Positions 43,101-52,188 are shown, numbered from the stretch's first letter. The stretch: 52,813 nucleotides of DNA from Bryobacterales bacterium (GCA_947446025.1 CANFEY010000032.1:1-52813), one strand, 5' to 3'. The notes: a model not told the origin generated them from the sequence alone. Translations and numbers: made by a program.

Positions 43101-43381
43101 AGCGTAATGTCCTTCGATTCAGCCTTGGCGAAGCCGGTGGCTTCGGCGCTGATCGTGTACATTCCGATTTTGACGTTGGTAAAAGTGTAGTTGCCCGTAC
43201 CGTCCGACTGCGTTTCTGACTCAATGCCCGTATCCTGGTTGAGCAGCTTCACAGTGGCGGAGGGAAGAACCTGGTCGCTCTTGTCGCGGATGGTTCCCAG
43301 GACTTCGGCTGTGCCGAACTGGGCCGACGCAAACGAGGCGGTGAGCAAGACCCCGATGATGAATGAACTAAGGTGTTTCAT
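40112..43381 (-). CDS. TonB-dependent receptor-like protein with carboxypeptidase-regulatory domain
   Basis: 1089 residues from the ATG at 43381, where a signal peptide begins (cleaved after A-S-A). A carboxypeptidase-regulatory-like beta sandwich (about 23-105; G-T-I-R-D-K-S-D-Q-V-L-P-S-A-T-V) leads to a plug domain (about 110-215; E-L-P-L-N-G-R-A-Y) and a long outer-membrane barrel ending in aromatic K-L-Y-W. This Oar-like class is strongly expanded in Acidobacteriota and takes up large or polymeric ligands; no ligand can be named. A TACCTT -10 candidate ends 6 nt before the ATG. Confidence 0.92.
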   Translation of the reverse strand: MKHLSSFIIGVLLTASFASAQFGTAEVLGTIRDKSDQVLPSATVKLLNQDTGIESETQSDGTGNYTFTNVKIGMYTISAEATGFAKAESKDITLNVNARQRVDLRLEIGTVSQTIVVTNVATILQTDSSERGQVIQQRAIVELPLNGRAYSDLALLTTGVLKSPSSASREGSFIVNGLRSVFNNYVLDGVDNNAYGTSNQGFANQVAQPSPDSVAEFKVITNNYSAEYGRSGGGTIDVAMKSGTNAFHGTAYDFVRNTSLNAIGYVFGARPATFKKPTLNQNQFGFTLGGPIMKNRAFFFGDYEGFRSKARTLTFASIPTLNERQGILPVAVVNPQTGQTYAAGTPIPLTSFARKVLTDLPSLTGTGRSNNYQQLSLDQNYNDKYDAKLDGQIKSTMTAFARFSQRKVNIFNEPNIPGASGGNSNGYTRVLNQQFSAGYTWTMSPQSVFESRFGMSRTRAGKEPPLVGGPSMLAQYGITGLPEDPALVGGLTSQTISGYSALGRQATNPQFQNPLSLDYKFNYTRVTGRNTMKVGYEFVTIHTQVNDVNPLYGRDAYAGGFSRPSGAPADANSYSLADFYFGLRSQYALANYVVGDYRQHMNFLYVQNDYRVSRKLTLNLGMRWEYATPRWEKDNVLSNFDPETKTILKAKDGSVYDRSLVNPDRNNFAPRLGFAYSANSKTVIRGGYGVSYIHQNRVGSADLLGINYPQVVIATINQTSPNDAAFRTTQQGYPAGLTNASTFSVANANIAYIPKTFGAPWVQSYFLSAQRELMRDFVLDIGYVGNDSNALPLIADYNQAAPQPTATSNLSLAARRPIQGYGAITWFNPAGFSYYNALQVKLEKRFSYGLQFLNSFVWGKAIDNSGQSLDTNGGNDASPQDVRNLAAEKGLSNYDQKFTNVTSVVYQLPVGKGKKFGDSLHPALDAVIGGWEFSVINNALSAPPLNLRAWAGNIPAAFQTVGNLAGFRGGETFRPNVLGPVLAVNPQDVTNTFFNTANVVLPTDPSQPFGNSGRNSVRGIGLQQTDLGVHKNFQLPRESMRLQFRAEFFNVMNHTNFTAPNTDRNSAAFGTIRGWQPPRQVQFALKLYW

Positions 43382-43488
43382 GTGGTCAAGGTACCGTCCC
43401 AAGACTGATAGCGGATGTAGATTCTGCAACAAGTGCGTGAACTGAGAATTCGACATCGAGACGTAACGCGACTGCAACGCCGGCTGGC

Positions 43489-43494
43489 TATTCT
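43489..43494 (+). promoter_or_regulatory. Candidate leaderless -10 of the GDPD gene
   Basis: TATTCT ends 6 nt before the ATG at 43501 and there is no Shine-Dalgarno. Same hexamer and spacing as at ribH. No clear -35. Confidence 0.4.
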
Positions 43495-43500
43495 TCGGGC

Positions 43501-44322
43501 ATGAGAATCTTGTTGTGTGTGCTTATGGCCGTCACCGCTTTCGGAGCTGAGCGAATCGAAGTTCACGGACACCGCGGCGCGCGCGCGTTGCGTCCGGAGA
43601 ACACCATCCCGGCGTTTGAATACGCCATCGCCCAGGGCGTCGACGTGATCGAGCTCGATATGGGAGTCACCAAGGACGGCATCGTTGTCATCTCACACGA
43701 TTCCTACTTGCAGGCACCGATTTGCACAGGTCCAAAGGAGCGTGCGGTGATTGTGGAGCATACGCTGGCCGAGTTGCGCCAGTGGGACTGCGGAGCCACC
43801 CGCAATCCTCAATTTGCCCGCCAGCAGACCGTTCCCGGCACGCGCATTCCTACTCTGGATGAAGTGTTCGCCCTGGCATCCAAGGGCACGTTCCGGTTCA
43901 ACATGGAAACCAAGATCGAGGCCGCGCAGCCGAACCTGACGGTTCCTCCGGCCGAGTTCGCGCAACGCGTGCTGGCCGTGATCCGGAAACACAAGATGGA
44001 AAAGCGCGTCATCATCCAGTCTTTCGACTTCCGCACGCTGCATGAAATGAAGAAGCTGGCTCCCGAACTGCAGCTCTCCGCGCTCTACAGTGGTCAACCG
44101 CGCGATTTTGTGGAAATTGCCAAGGACGCCGGGGCCACAATCATTTCCCCCGAATACCGCTTGGTCACGCCGGAGCAGGTCAAGGCCGCGCATGCCGCCA
44201 AGCTGCAAGTGGTGCCGTGGACGGCGAACACGCCCGCCGATTGGGACCGCCTGATCGCCGCCGGCGCGGACGCCATCATCACGGACGACCCAGCAGGTCT
44301 GATCTCGCACTTGCGCCGGTAA
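43501..44322 (+). CDS. Exported glycerophosphodiester phosphodiesterase
   Basis: 273 residues with a signal peptide (1-17, A-F-G-A). The GDPD active site is complete: H-R-G at 24-26, E-x-D (Glu51, Asp53) and H-D at 66-67, with N-M-E-T-K near 137 for the second metal-site strand. It releases glycerol-3-phosphate from glycerophosphodiesters in the periplasm. Divergent from the receptor gene; the two start codons are 119 bases apart. Confidence 0.93.
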   Translation: MRILLCVLMAVTAFGAERIEVHGHRGARALRPENTIPAFEYAIAQGVDVIELDMGVTKDGIVVISHDSYLQAPICTGPKERAVIVEHTLAELRQWDCGATRNPQFARQQTVPGTRIPTLDEVFALASKGTFRFNMETKIEAAQPNLTVPPAEFAQRVLAVIRKHKMEKRVIIQSFDFRTLHEMKKLAPELQLSALYSGQPRDFVEIAKDAGATIISPEYRLVTPEQVKAAHAAKLQVVPWTANTPADWDRLIAAGADAIITDDPAGLISHLRR

Positions 44323-44463
44323 TCGCGGCCCGCTGGCTCGGATTTTGGGGCTTCCGCTGGGCTTCAGGCATATGCCCTTTGGCTCCCAGACACCGGGAAC
44401 CAGAGATGATACAATTTGTGGGTCCAGTTTGCGTTCAAAATTACGATCCCTGCGGAGGGGCCT

Positions 44464-46863
44464 GTGAAATCGATTCTTCTCATTGTTGGTTGCGGCGTTC
44501 TTGCCGGAGTGGCCCTGCTTTCGGGCCAGTCGCCCCAGGCTGCGCCTGCGAAGGGAACGCCTGCGGCGGCGCAGAAAGCGGTTGTTGACCGCTATTGCGT
44601 GGGGTGCCACAACGCCCGGACCAAGACCGCGAATCTCTTGCTCGACCAGTTGGATCTCACCAAGCTCGGCCAGCACGCCGACATCGGCGAGCTGCTGGTG
44701 CGCAAGCTGCGGGCGGGCATGATGCCGCCCACCGGGATGCCCCGGCCGGACGCGGCGGCGATGGATGGGCTCATTACCTGGATGGAAGGTGAGCTGGATC
44801 GCAGCTCCACCGCTCACCTGCCTGCCCCCGGGCTGCATCGCCTGAATCGCACTGAGTACACCAACGCGATCCGCGACGTGTTGGCGCTCGAAGTAGACGC
44901 CACCAAATTTCTCCCGGCGGATGACTCTACCCGCGGCTTCGACAACATTGCGGGCGCGTTGACGCTCTCCCCGGCGCTGATGGAAGCGTACCTTTCCGCG
45001 GCGGGCAAGATCAGCCGGCTGGCGATTGGCAACGTGTCGGCTCCCTCGCAGGCTGTCTTCGAGGTCCCCGCCGATACCGCGCAGAACTACCACATCGAAG
45101 GGCTGCCCTTCGGAACCCGCGGCGGCATCCTGATCAAATATCAGTTCCCGGCGGACGGTGAGTACACCTTCAAGGTCAAGGGCGTCACTGGGTACTTCCA
45201 GGCGGTGCTGGGCGGCGTGAAGGGCGAGCAACTGGAAGTCACCATCGACGGCGAGCGCGTGAAGCTGTTCGATTGGGACCGCGAAATATCCAATACGACG
45301 GGCAATGGCCGGTCGACGCAGAAGATTCCGGTCAAAGCGGGCCTCCACACGGTAGGCGTGACGTTCCTCGCCACCAATGACATCCCTGGAAGCGAGATGG
45401 ATCGTCCGTTCCAGCGCACCATGAACACGCCCGGCTCCATCCCCGGCTTCCTCTTCTACCCGCACGTGGGGCAAGTCTGGATCGAGGGTCCGTACGGCGC
45501 GAAGGGCGCAACCGACACGGCGGCGCGCAAGAAAATTTTCACCTGCCGCCCCACCTCCAAGGCCGACGAAACCACTTGCGCTCGCAACATCGTCTCCACG
45601 TTGATCAAGCACGCCTACCGGCGTCCGGCGACGGCCGAGGATTTGGCCTCCGTCATGGCGTTCTACACGTCGGGCCGCAGCGAGGGTACGTCGTTTGACG
45701 ACGGCATTGAAGCGGCGCTGCAGCGCATCCTGGCCGACCCCGAATTCGTCTATCGCGGCGAACCCGAACCCGCTGGCTTGGCCGCCGGCAAAAGCTACCG
45801 CATCAGCGACATCGCCTTGGCTTCACGCCTGTCCTTCTTCTTGTGGAGCAGCGTTCCCGACGACGAACTGATTGACCTGGCCGTCGCAGGTAAATTGAAG
45901 GACCCGCTGGTGGTCGAAAAGCAGGTCAAGCGCATGCTGGCTGATCCGAAGTCCGAAGCGCTCATCTCCAACTTCACCGGCCAATGGCTGGGCGTGCGAT
46001 CCCTTGCTGCGAGTGAGCCGGTGGTCAACATGTTCCCCGACTTCGACGACAATCTGCGCGCGGCTTACAAGAAAGAAGTCGAGCTTTTCTTCGGCAGCAT
46101 CGTGCATGAAGACCGCAGCATCATGGACCTGCTGACGGGCGATTTCACCTACGTCAATGAGCGTCTGGCCAAGCACTACGGCATCGCGAACGTCTACGGT
46201 CCCCAGTTCCGCCGCGTGCAGTTGACGCAGGAACTCGACATGCGCCGCGGCCTGCTGGGCAAGGGAGCGCTGCTCACCGCGACCTCCAACGCTGCGCGCA
46301 CCTCGCCGGTAGCGCGCGGCAAGTGGTACCTGCAGACGTTCCTCGGCGTCAGCCCGCCGGACCCGCCGCCAAACGTTCCGGCCATCAAGGAGCGCGCTCC
46401 GGACACCACTGGCAACTCCAAGATTCCGACCATGCGGGAGACGATGGCGCTGCACACTACGAATCCGTCGTGTGCGACCTGCCACAAGATTTTTGAACCC
46501 ATGGGTCTGGCGCTCGAAAACTTCGACGCGGTGGGCACATGGCGCACGATGGACGGTGACAGCCCGGTGGACCCGAACGGCGTGATGGTGGACGGCACCA
46601 AGCTTGAGGGTGTAGCCAGCCTGCGCAACGTTCTGGTGGGCCGCTCTGATCAATTTGCCCGCGTGGTTGCCGAGAAGATGCTGATCTACGCGCTCGGCCG
46701 CGGCGTCGAGTTCCAAGATATGCCCCAGGTCCGCTCCATCGTGCGCGATGCGGCGGCCAGCAAGTACAAATTCTCTTCACTGGTCATGAGTATTGTGAAG
46801 AGCGACCCGTTCCGTTCAAATATGAAAGTCCCCGCCGCCGCAGTGCAGCGCGCGGCCCGGTAA
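44464..46863 (+). CDS. PSD1-type cytochrome c domain protein (DUF1587/1592/1588/1585)
   Basis: 799 residues from the GTG at 44464, with GGAGG 7 nt upstream; the longer frame from a TTG at 44416 lacks both. A signal peptide or anchor (1-22) precedes C-V-G-C-H (C45-H49), a heme site. DUF1587 follows (L-H-R-L-N-R-T-E-Y-T-N-A-I-R-D near residue 125), then DUF1592/1588/1585 blocks (L-S-F-F-L-W-S-S-V-P-D near 460, R-R-G-L-L-G-K near 595). A second C-x-x-C-H is at C670-H674. Exported protein of unknown activity, in an operon with DUF1552 and ankyrin genes (18 and 13 nt gaps). Confidence 0.9.
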   Translation: MKSILLIVGCGVLAGVALLSGQSPQAAPAKGTPAAAQKAVVDRYCVGCHNARTKTANLLLDQLDLTKLGQHADIGELLVRKLRAGMMPPTGMPRPDAAAMDGLITWMEGELDRSSTAHLPAPGLHRLNRTEYTNAIRDVLALEVDATKFLPADDSTRGFDNIAGALTLSPALMEAYLSAAGKISRLAIGNVSAPSQAVFEVPADTAQNYHIEGLPFGTRGGILIKYQFPADGEYTFKVKGVTGYFQAVLGGVKGEQLEVTIDGERVKLFDWDREISNTTGNGRSTQKIPVKAGLHTVGVTFLATNDIPGSEMDRPFQRTMNTPGSIPGFLFYPHVGQVWIEGPYGAKGATDTAARKKIFTCRPTSKADETTCARNIVSTLIKHAYRRPATAEDLASVMAFYTSGRSEGTSFDDGIEAALQRILADPEFVYRGEPEPAGLAAGKSYRISDIALASRLSFFLWSSVPDDELIDLAVAGKLKDPLVVEKQVKRMLADPKSEALISNFTGQWLGVRSLAASEPVVNMFPDFDDNLRAAYKKEVELFFGSIVHEDRSIMDLLTGDFTYVNERLAKHYGIANVYGPQFRRVQLTQELDMRRGLLGKGALLTATSNAARTSPVARGKWYLQTFLGVSPPDPPPNVPAIKERAPDTTGNSKIPTMRETMALHTTNPSCATCHKIFEPMGLALENFDAVGTWRTMDGDSPVDPNGVMVDGTKLEGVASLRNVLVGRSDQFARVVAEKMLIYALGRGVEFQDMPQVRSIVRDAAASKYKFSSLVMSIVKSDPFRSNMKVPAAAVQRAAR

Positions 46864-46881
46864 GCAGGAGGAAACGTCACC

Positions 46882-48231
46882 ATGTTTGTTACCAAGAAAC
46901 ACATTTCCCGCAGAACAGTTTTGCAGAGCGCCTCGGCAACCTTGGCGCTGCCCTTGCTCGACATGATGATCCCGGCGAGCACGGCGATCGCGCAGACTGC
47001 GGCGGCGGGCAAGCCGCGCTTTGTCGGCTGCTTCGTGCCGCACGGCATGGCGCCGGGCTACTGGGTTCCGGAAAAGGAAGGCGCGTTGGGCGCGTCCTTG
47101 CCGTTCAACTTCAAACCGCTGGAACCGTTCCGCGACAAGACCGTGATCATGAGCGGTCTGCATTCGCGCTCGGCTGAGCCGCCTCCGGGCGCCACCGGCG
47201 CGGACCACTGGGTGGCTGCGGCCTTCATGTGCGGCGTTAAGCCCAAGAAGACCACTGGAGCCGACCTTCTCGTCGGTACCACGATCGACCAAATCATCGC
47301 CAAGAAAATCGGCGGCGCGAACCTGATGCCATCCATGCAGTTAGTGGTGGAAGATCCGGGCTCGGCCTCTTCCAACTGCGGCGAAGGGTACAGCTGCACC
47401 TACACCAACACAATTTCCTGGTCTTCGCCCACGCAGCCTTTGCCGATGGAGCTGAATCCGCAAGTGGTGTTCGAGCGCATGTTCGGCGACGGAGCCAGCA
47501 TTGAGCAGCGCGCGGCGCGCCGCAAACGCGACGGCAGCATCCTCGATTCGCTCACCAGCAGCCTGAGCCGCTTGAAGGGCCAGGCGAGTGCCACGGACCG
47601 CGCGAAGCTCGACGATTACACCGAAAACGTTCGCGAAATCGAACGCCGCCTGCAAATCGCCCAGAAAGCCTCGGGCGTGGAGCGCGCGGACCTTACTGTA
47701 CCCATCGGAATTCCGCAGACCTTCGACGAACACATCAAGCTTCAGTTTGACCTGCTGGCCTTGGCGTTCCAGGCCGACATCACGCGCGTCGGCAGCATGC
47801 TGTTTGCGCGCGATCTAACGGGTCGCACCTATCCCGCCTCGGATGCACCCACGGTGGGCTTCCACGGTGCCTCGCATCACGGCGAAAACCCGAAGCAGAT
47901 CGAAGCTCTGTCGAAGATCAACCAGTACCACATCAAGATGCTGGCGCACTTTATCAATAAGCTGGCGACCACACAGGACGGCGACAGCACCATCCTTGAC
48001 CAGTCCATGGTCCTCTACGGCAGCAACATGGGCAACTCCAATCAACACGTACACTACGATGTGCCGCACGTGCTGGTGGGCGGGTTGAGCGGCAAGCTCA
48101 AGGGCGGACGCCACCTGGCCTATCCTTCCAAGCAGATCCCGACGGGCAACCTGCTGTTGAGCATTCTGGATAAGTACGACATTCACCAAGACAGCATCGG
48201 CGACAGCACGGGCCGGTTGGAAAATCTCTAA
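46882..48231 (+). CDS. DUF1552 family protein with Tat-like leader
   Basis: 449 residues. I-S-R-R-T-V-L-Q at about residues 9-16 and a hydrophobic core ending A-I-A-Q form a Tat-like signal. DUF1552 motifs: F-V-G-C-F-V-P-H-G-M near residue 48, G-A-D-H-W-V near 110, S-C-T-Y-T-N-T-I-S-W near 172 and Y-G-S-N-M-G-N-S-N near 378. DUF1552 proteins accompany PSD1 proteins in Acidobacteriota and Planctomycetota, a parallel to the DUF1800/DUF1501 pair. Reaction unknown. GGAGG lies before the ATG. Confidence 0.92.
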   Translation: MFVTKKHISRRTVLQSASATLALPLLDMMIPASTAIAQTAAAGKPRFVGCFVPHGMAPGYWVPEKEGALGASLPFNFKPLEPFRDKTVIMSGLHSRSAEPPPGATGADHWVAAAFMCGVKPKKTTGADLLVGTTIDQIIAKKIGGANLMPSMQLVVEDPGSASSNCGEGYSCTYTNTISWSSPTQPLPMELNPQVVFERMFGDGASIEQRAARRKRDGSILDSLTSSLSRLKGQASATDRAKLDDYTENVREIERRLQIAQKASGVERADLTVPIGIPQTFDEHIKLQFDLLALAFQADITRVGSMLFARDLTGRTYPASDAPTVGFHGASHHGENPKQIEALSKINQYHIKMLAHFINKLATTQDGDSTILDQSMVLYGSNMGNSNQHVHYDVPHVLVGGLSGKLKGGRHLAYPSKQIPTGNLLLSILDKYDIHQDSIGDSTGRLENL

Positions 48232-48244
48232 GGAGCGCGCATCA

Positions 48245-50104
48245 ATGAAACTTGTCATCGGTAGTCTTCTCTTCGCCTCGATGGTCAGTTATGCGGCGGT
48301 CTCAGAGGTCGCGGAAGCCGCGAGCCGTGGGGACAAAGCGGCCATCCAGAAGCTGGTGACGGCCAAGGCCAACGTGAACGCTCCCCAGAATGATGGAGCC
48401 ACGGCGTTGCATTGGGCCGTGTTCCGCTCGGATAAAGAGATGGTGGACCTGCTGTTGAAGGCAGGTGCTGATCCCAAGGTTGCCAACCGTGACGGCTCGA
48501 CGCCTTTGTGGCTGGCCAGCGTGAACGGGGACGCGGCGATTCTGACTTCGCTGCTGGCCGCCGGGGCCGACGTGAATGAGAAGCTGCCGCAGGGCCGAAG
48601 TCCGCTAATGGCGGCGGCGCGGACGGGCAGCGTGCCTGCGCTGAAGGTCCTGATTGATAAGGGTGCAAACCTGAACGCGGCGGAAACGCTGCGCGGAACC
48701 ACGCCGTTGATGTGGGCGGCGGATGAAGGGCACGAAGCCGCGATCCAGTACCTGATCGAACGAGGCGCGGACATCAAGGCCCATTCGGCTCCAGTGGAGC
48801 GCAGTGGCGGTCCGGCGTTGGGTAAGGCCAACGATCCGCGCACCCAGGTAGCGCAGCAGGTAGCGGCTGTGACAGCAGGGAACGCGCTGGGCTTGCAGGA
48901 AGTGGCGGCGCTTCGCGACGTGGCCCCCGCCGCTGCAGGTGCCGCAAACGCCGGTCGAGCGGGTGCGGCAGGCCGTGGAGCCAATGCCGGACGAGGTGCC
49001 GCGGGAGCGGGTGCCGCAGGCGCAGGACGCGCCGCGGGTGCCAATCCGGCCGCCCAACCCGGTGCGGTTGCCGATTTCAACGGCGCCGATCAAACGGACG
49101 ATGCTGCTGCTGTCGGCTTGACCGGAGGCGGCGGACGTGGACGGAACCAGGTAAAGGACGGGGGCGCATTGACGCCGCTGCACTACGCCGTCCGGGCAAA
49201 CGACCTAGAGTCCGTCAAGGCTCTGCTTGCCGCAGGCGCGAATGTGAACGAGACGTCCGGCTACGGCTGGAGTCCGCTGCTGATCGCCGCCCAGAACCGC
49301 TATTACAAGCTGGGCGCGTACTTGATCGAACGCGGCGCGGATGTGAACCTAACGAACAAGGGCGCGTGGACGCCGCTGTACCTTGCCACGGACAATCGCA
49401 ACATCGAGTCGGGCGACTATCCCGTCCGCAAGGGCGACATGGACCACTTGGACTTCATCAAGCTCTTGCTCGCCAAGGGAGCCAATCCCAACGCGCGCAT
49501 GAAAGACAGCTCGCAGACCCGCACCGTGTTCACCAACCAGTGGCTCAACGAAAGCGGAGCCACGGCATTCCTGCGCGCCTCGCAGTCCGGCGACATCGCT
49601 TTGATGAAACTCCTGCTATCTTTCGGAGCCGATCCCAAGATCAACACGCTGCTGAATGTTTCGCCCTTGCACGTCGCTGCCGGTGTTGGCTGGGTGGAAG
49701 GCATCACCTACGAGTGGTCCGAGGAGGCTACTGACGAGGCGGTGAAGATGCTGCTGGACTTGGGCCTGGATCCGAACCTGCAAGCCGATACCGGTCGTGT
49801 AGCGCTCCATGGGGCCGGGCATAAAGGCCGCTCCAAGATCGTGCAGATGCTGGTGGACAAAGGGGCGAAGCTGGATGTGCGCGATTACGGCAACACCGAT
49901 GCCCGGGGCAGCCTCAAGATGGCTGTGCACACGTGGCAACCGATCGACTATGCGGACGGACTGGTCCGTGTGGGCGTGCAGTCGGCCATCGCGCATCCTG
50001 AGACAGCCAACCTGATGCGCAAGCTGATGATCGAGAAGGGTCTCCCCGCGCCGCCCGAGGGGCGGACGCTTGAGTCCATCTGCATCACTGAAGCCTGCGA
50101 GTAG
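48245..50104 (+). CDS. Exported ankyrin-repeat protein
   Basis: 619 residues with a signal peptide (1-20). Four to five ankyrin repeats (about 30-185; A-L-H-W-A-V-F-R-S-D-K, T-P-L-W-L-A-S-V-N-G-D, P-L-M-A-A-A-R-T-G) come before a low-complexity Ala/Gly/Arg segment (about 225-275), then five more (about 300-580; T-P-L-H-Y-A-V-R-A-N-D, S-P-L-L-I-A-A-Q-N). Ankyrins bind proteins, so it may scaffold the two upstream exported proteins. Third gene of that operon, 13 nt after DUF1552. Confidence 0.92.
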   Translation: MKLVIGSLLFASMVSYAAVSEVAEAASRGDKAAIQKLVTAKANVNAPQNDGATALHWAVFRSDKEMVDLLLKAGADPKVANRDGSTPLWLASVNGDAAILTSLLAAGADVNEKLPQGRSPLMAAARTGSVPALKVLIDKGANLNAAETLRGTTPLMWAADEGHEAAIQYLIERGADIKAHSAPVERSGGPALGKANDPRTQVAQQVAAVTAGNALGLQEVAALRDVAPAAAGAANAGRAGAAGRGANAGRGAAGAGAAGAGRAAGANPAAQPGAVADFNGADQTDDAAAVGLTGGGGRGRNQVKDGGALTPLHYAVRANDLESVKALLAAGANVNETSGYGWSPLLIAAQNRYYKLGAYLIERGADVNLTNKGAWTPLYLATDNRNIESGDYPVRKGDMDHLDFIKLLLAKGANPNARMKDSSQTRTVFTNQWLNESGATAFLRASQSGDIALMKLLLSFGADPKINTLLNVSPLHVAAGVGWVEGITYEWSEEATDEAVKMLLDLGLDPNLQADTGRVALHGAGHKGRSKIVQMLVDKGAKLDVRDYGNTDARGSLKMAVHTWQPIDYADGLVRVGVQSAIAHPETANLMRKLMIEKGLPAPPEGRTLESICITEACE

Positions 50105-50120
50105 TTGCGATTGCGCATAT

Positions 50121-50150
50121 GACCGCTCCCTGACGGTATAGGGAGCGGTC
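50121..50150. terminator. Hairpin between ankyrin gene and speA, REP-related
   Basis: GACCGCTCCCT and AGGGAGCGGTC form an 11-bp perfect stem with an 8-base loop, followed by a four-T run on the plus strand. It lies between convergent genes. The first half shares CCGCTCCCTGACGGT with the REP-like repeat at 33.1 kb. Confidence 0.65.
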
Positions 50151-50156
50151 GTCGTT

Positions 50157-52094
50157 TTACTCGAGATACGTGTAGCCGTTCAGGCCGTCTTCGTAGAACT
50201 TCACCAGCGCGCCGGATTCTTCGTAACTGATCCGGCCTTCGCGCACGGCCGTCTCGACGGACTTGCGGAATTGCTCGATCAACACCGCGGACTTGTACTG
50301 CACGTAATCCAGCACCTCGCGCACGGTGTCGCCCTGAATCACGGCGTCCAGCACCACGTGGCCTTCGTCGTCCAGCAGCACGTGGACGGCGTTGGTGTCG
50401 CCGAACAGGTTGTGCATGTCACCCAGGATCTCCTGATAAGCTCCCACGAGGAATGCGCCCAACGCGTAGGATTCCCCGTTGAAGATGTGCAGCGGAAGCG
50501 TCTTGCGCACGTCGCGCCGGTCAATGAACTGGTCCACCTTACCGTCGGAATCGCAGGAAATATCGCCCAGCACGCCGTGCCGCACGGGCTCTTCGTCCAG
50601 ACGGTGGATCGGCATGATGGGGAACAGCTGCTTCACGGCCCAGCTATCCGGCATGCTTTGGAAGAGCGAGAAGTTGCAGAAGTAGGTGTCAGACAGCAGG
50701 CTATCCAGGCTCTCAAGCTCTTCCGGCATCTGGTCGAGTTCCTTCGCCATCTTCTGAATACGCCGCGAGATCAGCCAGTACATGCTTTCGCACCAGCTGC
50801 GCTGCTGCAGCGGCAGGTAGCCCAGGCTGAACAGGTTCAGCGCCGAATCGAGCGACTGCTGCGCGTCGTGGTAGCTTTCGAGCAGGTTCTTATTGGAGAG
50901 ACCCTTCAGCGTCTCCTGCATGTCGATGAGCGGCTGTTCGACGTCCTCCGGCATTTCCGGCAGCGCGTCGCCTTCGCCGAAGCCGGACACGCCGACCACG
51001 TTGAACACCAGCACGCTGTGATAGGCGCTGATGGCGCGCCCGCTTTCGGAAATGATGGTGGGGTGAGGCACTTCCGCTTCATCACAGATGTTCTGGATGT
51101 GATACACCACATCGTTGGCGTATTCTTGCAGCGTGTAGTTGACGCTAGACTCAAAGTCCGTCTGCGAGCCGTCGTAGTCAATGCCGAGGCCACCGCCGAC
51201 GTCCATGAATTGCAGGCCCGCGCCCAGGCGGTGCAGCTCGACGAATACGCGGCTGGCTTCGGTGACCGCGCCTTTGATCTGACGGATGTTGGTAATCTGG
51301 CTGCCAAGATGGAAGTGCAGCAGCTGCAGGCAATCGCCCATGCCGACGGCCTTGAGCTGCTCCAGTGCGCGCAACGCTTCCACCAGCGTGAGTCCGAACT
51401 TGGAGCGATACCCGCCGGAACTTTTCCAACGCCCTGAGCCGCGGCTGGCAAGCTTCACGCGCACCCCGATCACCGGCCGCACGCCCACTTGCGCGGCATG
51501 CTTCAGGATGAGGTCGAGTTCGGTGTACTTCTCAACCACGGGGATGATGTTCCGGCCGATCTTCTTGGCCATCATTACCATCTGGATGTACTCGTCGTCC
51601 TTGAATCCGTTACAGATGATGGGAGTGTTGTTGTCGGCGATAGCGAGCACGGCCAGCAACTCGGGCTTCGAGCCGGCTTCCAGGCCGAACTTATAGGGCT
51701 TGCCGTATTCGAAAACTTCTTCCACCACCTGGCGCTGCTGGTTGACCTTGATGGGGAAGACACAGCTATAGGTGCCCTTGTAGTTATGCTCAGCTATAGC
51801 GTTCTGGAAGGCACCGTGCATTTCCCCCAGCCGGTGCTTGAGGATCTCGCCGAAGCGGATAAGGATGGGCAGCGCGATGCCGCGCTTCTCCAGGTTGTCG
51901 ATGAGTTCCTTGAGGTCGATGCCGCGCGATGAGTCCTTGCCGGGGTGTACCCATAGGTTGCCGTTCTTGCCGACGGCGAAGTAGCCCTTGCCCCAACTGG
52001 CGACGTCATAGAGTTCGGATGCTTCCGTGGTGGACCAACGGTCAGCAGGTTCGCGCATCGGCGCGGAGGAGAGGGGAGGTTTCGCAGTAGCCAT
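50157..52094 (-). CDS. speA: Biosynthetic arginine decarboxylase
   Basis: 645 residues, normal for SpeA. It turns arginine into agmatine, the first step to putrescine. Type III PLP fold: P-I-K-V-N-Q-Q with the PLP lysine at Lys116, L-A-S-R-G-S-G-R near residue 212, the G-S-Q-I loop near 265, D-V-G-G-G-L-G-I-D-Y near 295 and S-E-S-G-R-A near 350. There is no speB, agmatine deiminase or speD in the window. Convergent with the ankyrin gene; its start faces the tRNA-Ala. Confidence 0.96.
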   Translation of the reverse strand: MATAKPPLSSAPMREPADRWSTTEASELYDVASWGKGYFAVGKNGNLWVHPGKDSSRGIDLKELIDNLEKRGIALPILIRFGEILKHRLGEMHGAFQNAIAEHNYKGTYSCVFPIKVNQQRQVVEEVFEYGKPYKFGLEAGSKPELLAVLAIADNNTPIICNGFKDDEYIQMVMMAKKIGRNIIPVVEKYTELDLILKHAAQVGVRPVIGVRVKLASRGSGRWKSSGGYRSKFGLTLVEALRALEQLKAVGMGDCLQLLHFHLGSQITNIRQIKGAVTEASRVFVELHRLGAGLQFMDVGGGLGIDYDGSQTDFESSVNYTLQEYANDVVYHIQNICDEAEVPHPTIISESGRAISAYHSVLVFNVVGVSGFGEGDALPEMPEDVEQPLIDMQETLKGLSNKNLLESYHDAQQSLDSALNLFSLGYLPLQQRSWCESMYWLISRRIQKMAKELDQMPEELESLDSLLSDTYFCNFSLFQSMPDSWAVKQLFPIMPIHRLDEEPVRHGVLGDISCDSDGKVDQFIDRRDVRKTLPLHIFNGESYALGAFLVGAYQEILGDMHNLFGDTNAVHVLLDDEGHVVLDAVIQGDTVREVLDYVQYKSAVLIEQFRKSVETAVREGRISYEESGALVKFYEDGLNGYTYLE

Positions 52095-52188
52095 GAGCTT
52101 TTAGTGTGCGGGAAATCGTCGGCTGGGGCAAGTGACGATTGAGTTACGGCGCTTCCGGGCTGGAAAAGGCAACGCGATTGCGAAGCCG

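Noticed and set aside
44323-44463. Promoter before the PSD1 operon with TACAAT as -10
   Set aside because: TACAAT is present at 44410-44415 but no -35 at an acceptable distance; left uncalled.
43693-45612. Minus-strand open frame of 639 codons across the GDPD and PSD1 genes
   Set aside because: It spans two confident genes and their gap on the other strand; composition is typical of antisense shadow.
50271-51437. Plus-strand open frame of 388 codons opposite speA
   Set aside because: Antisense of speA; composition His/Val/Gln-rich with no domain.
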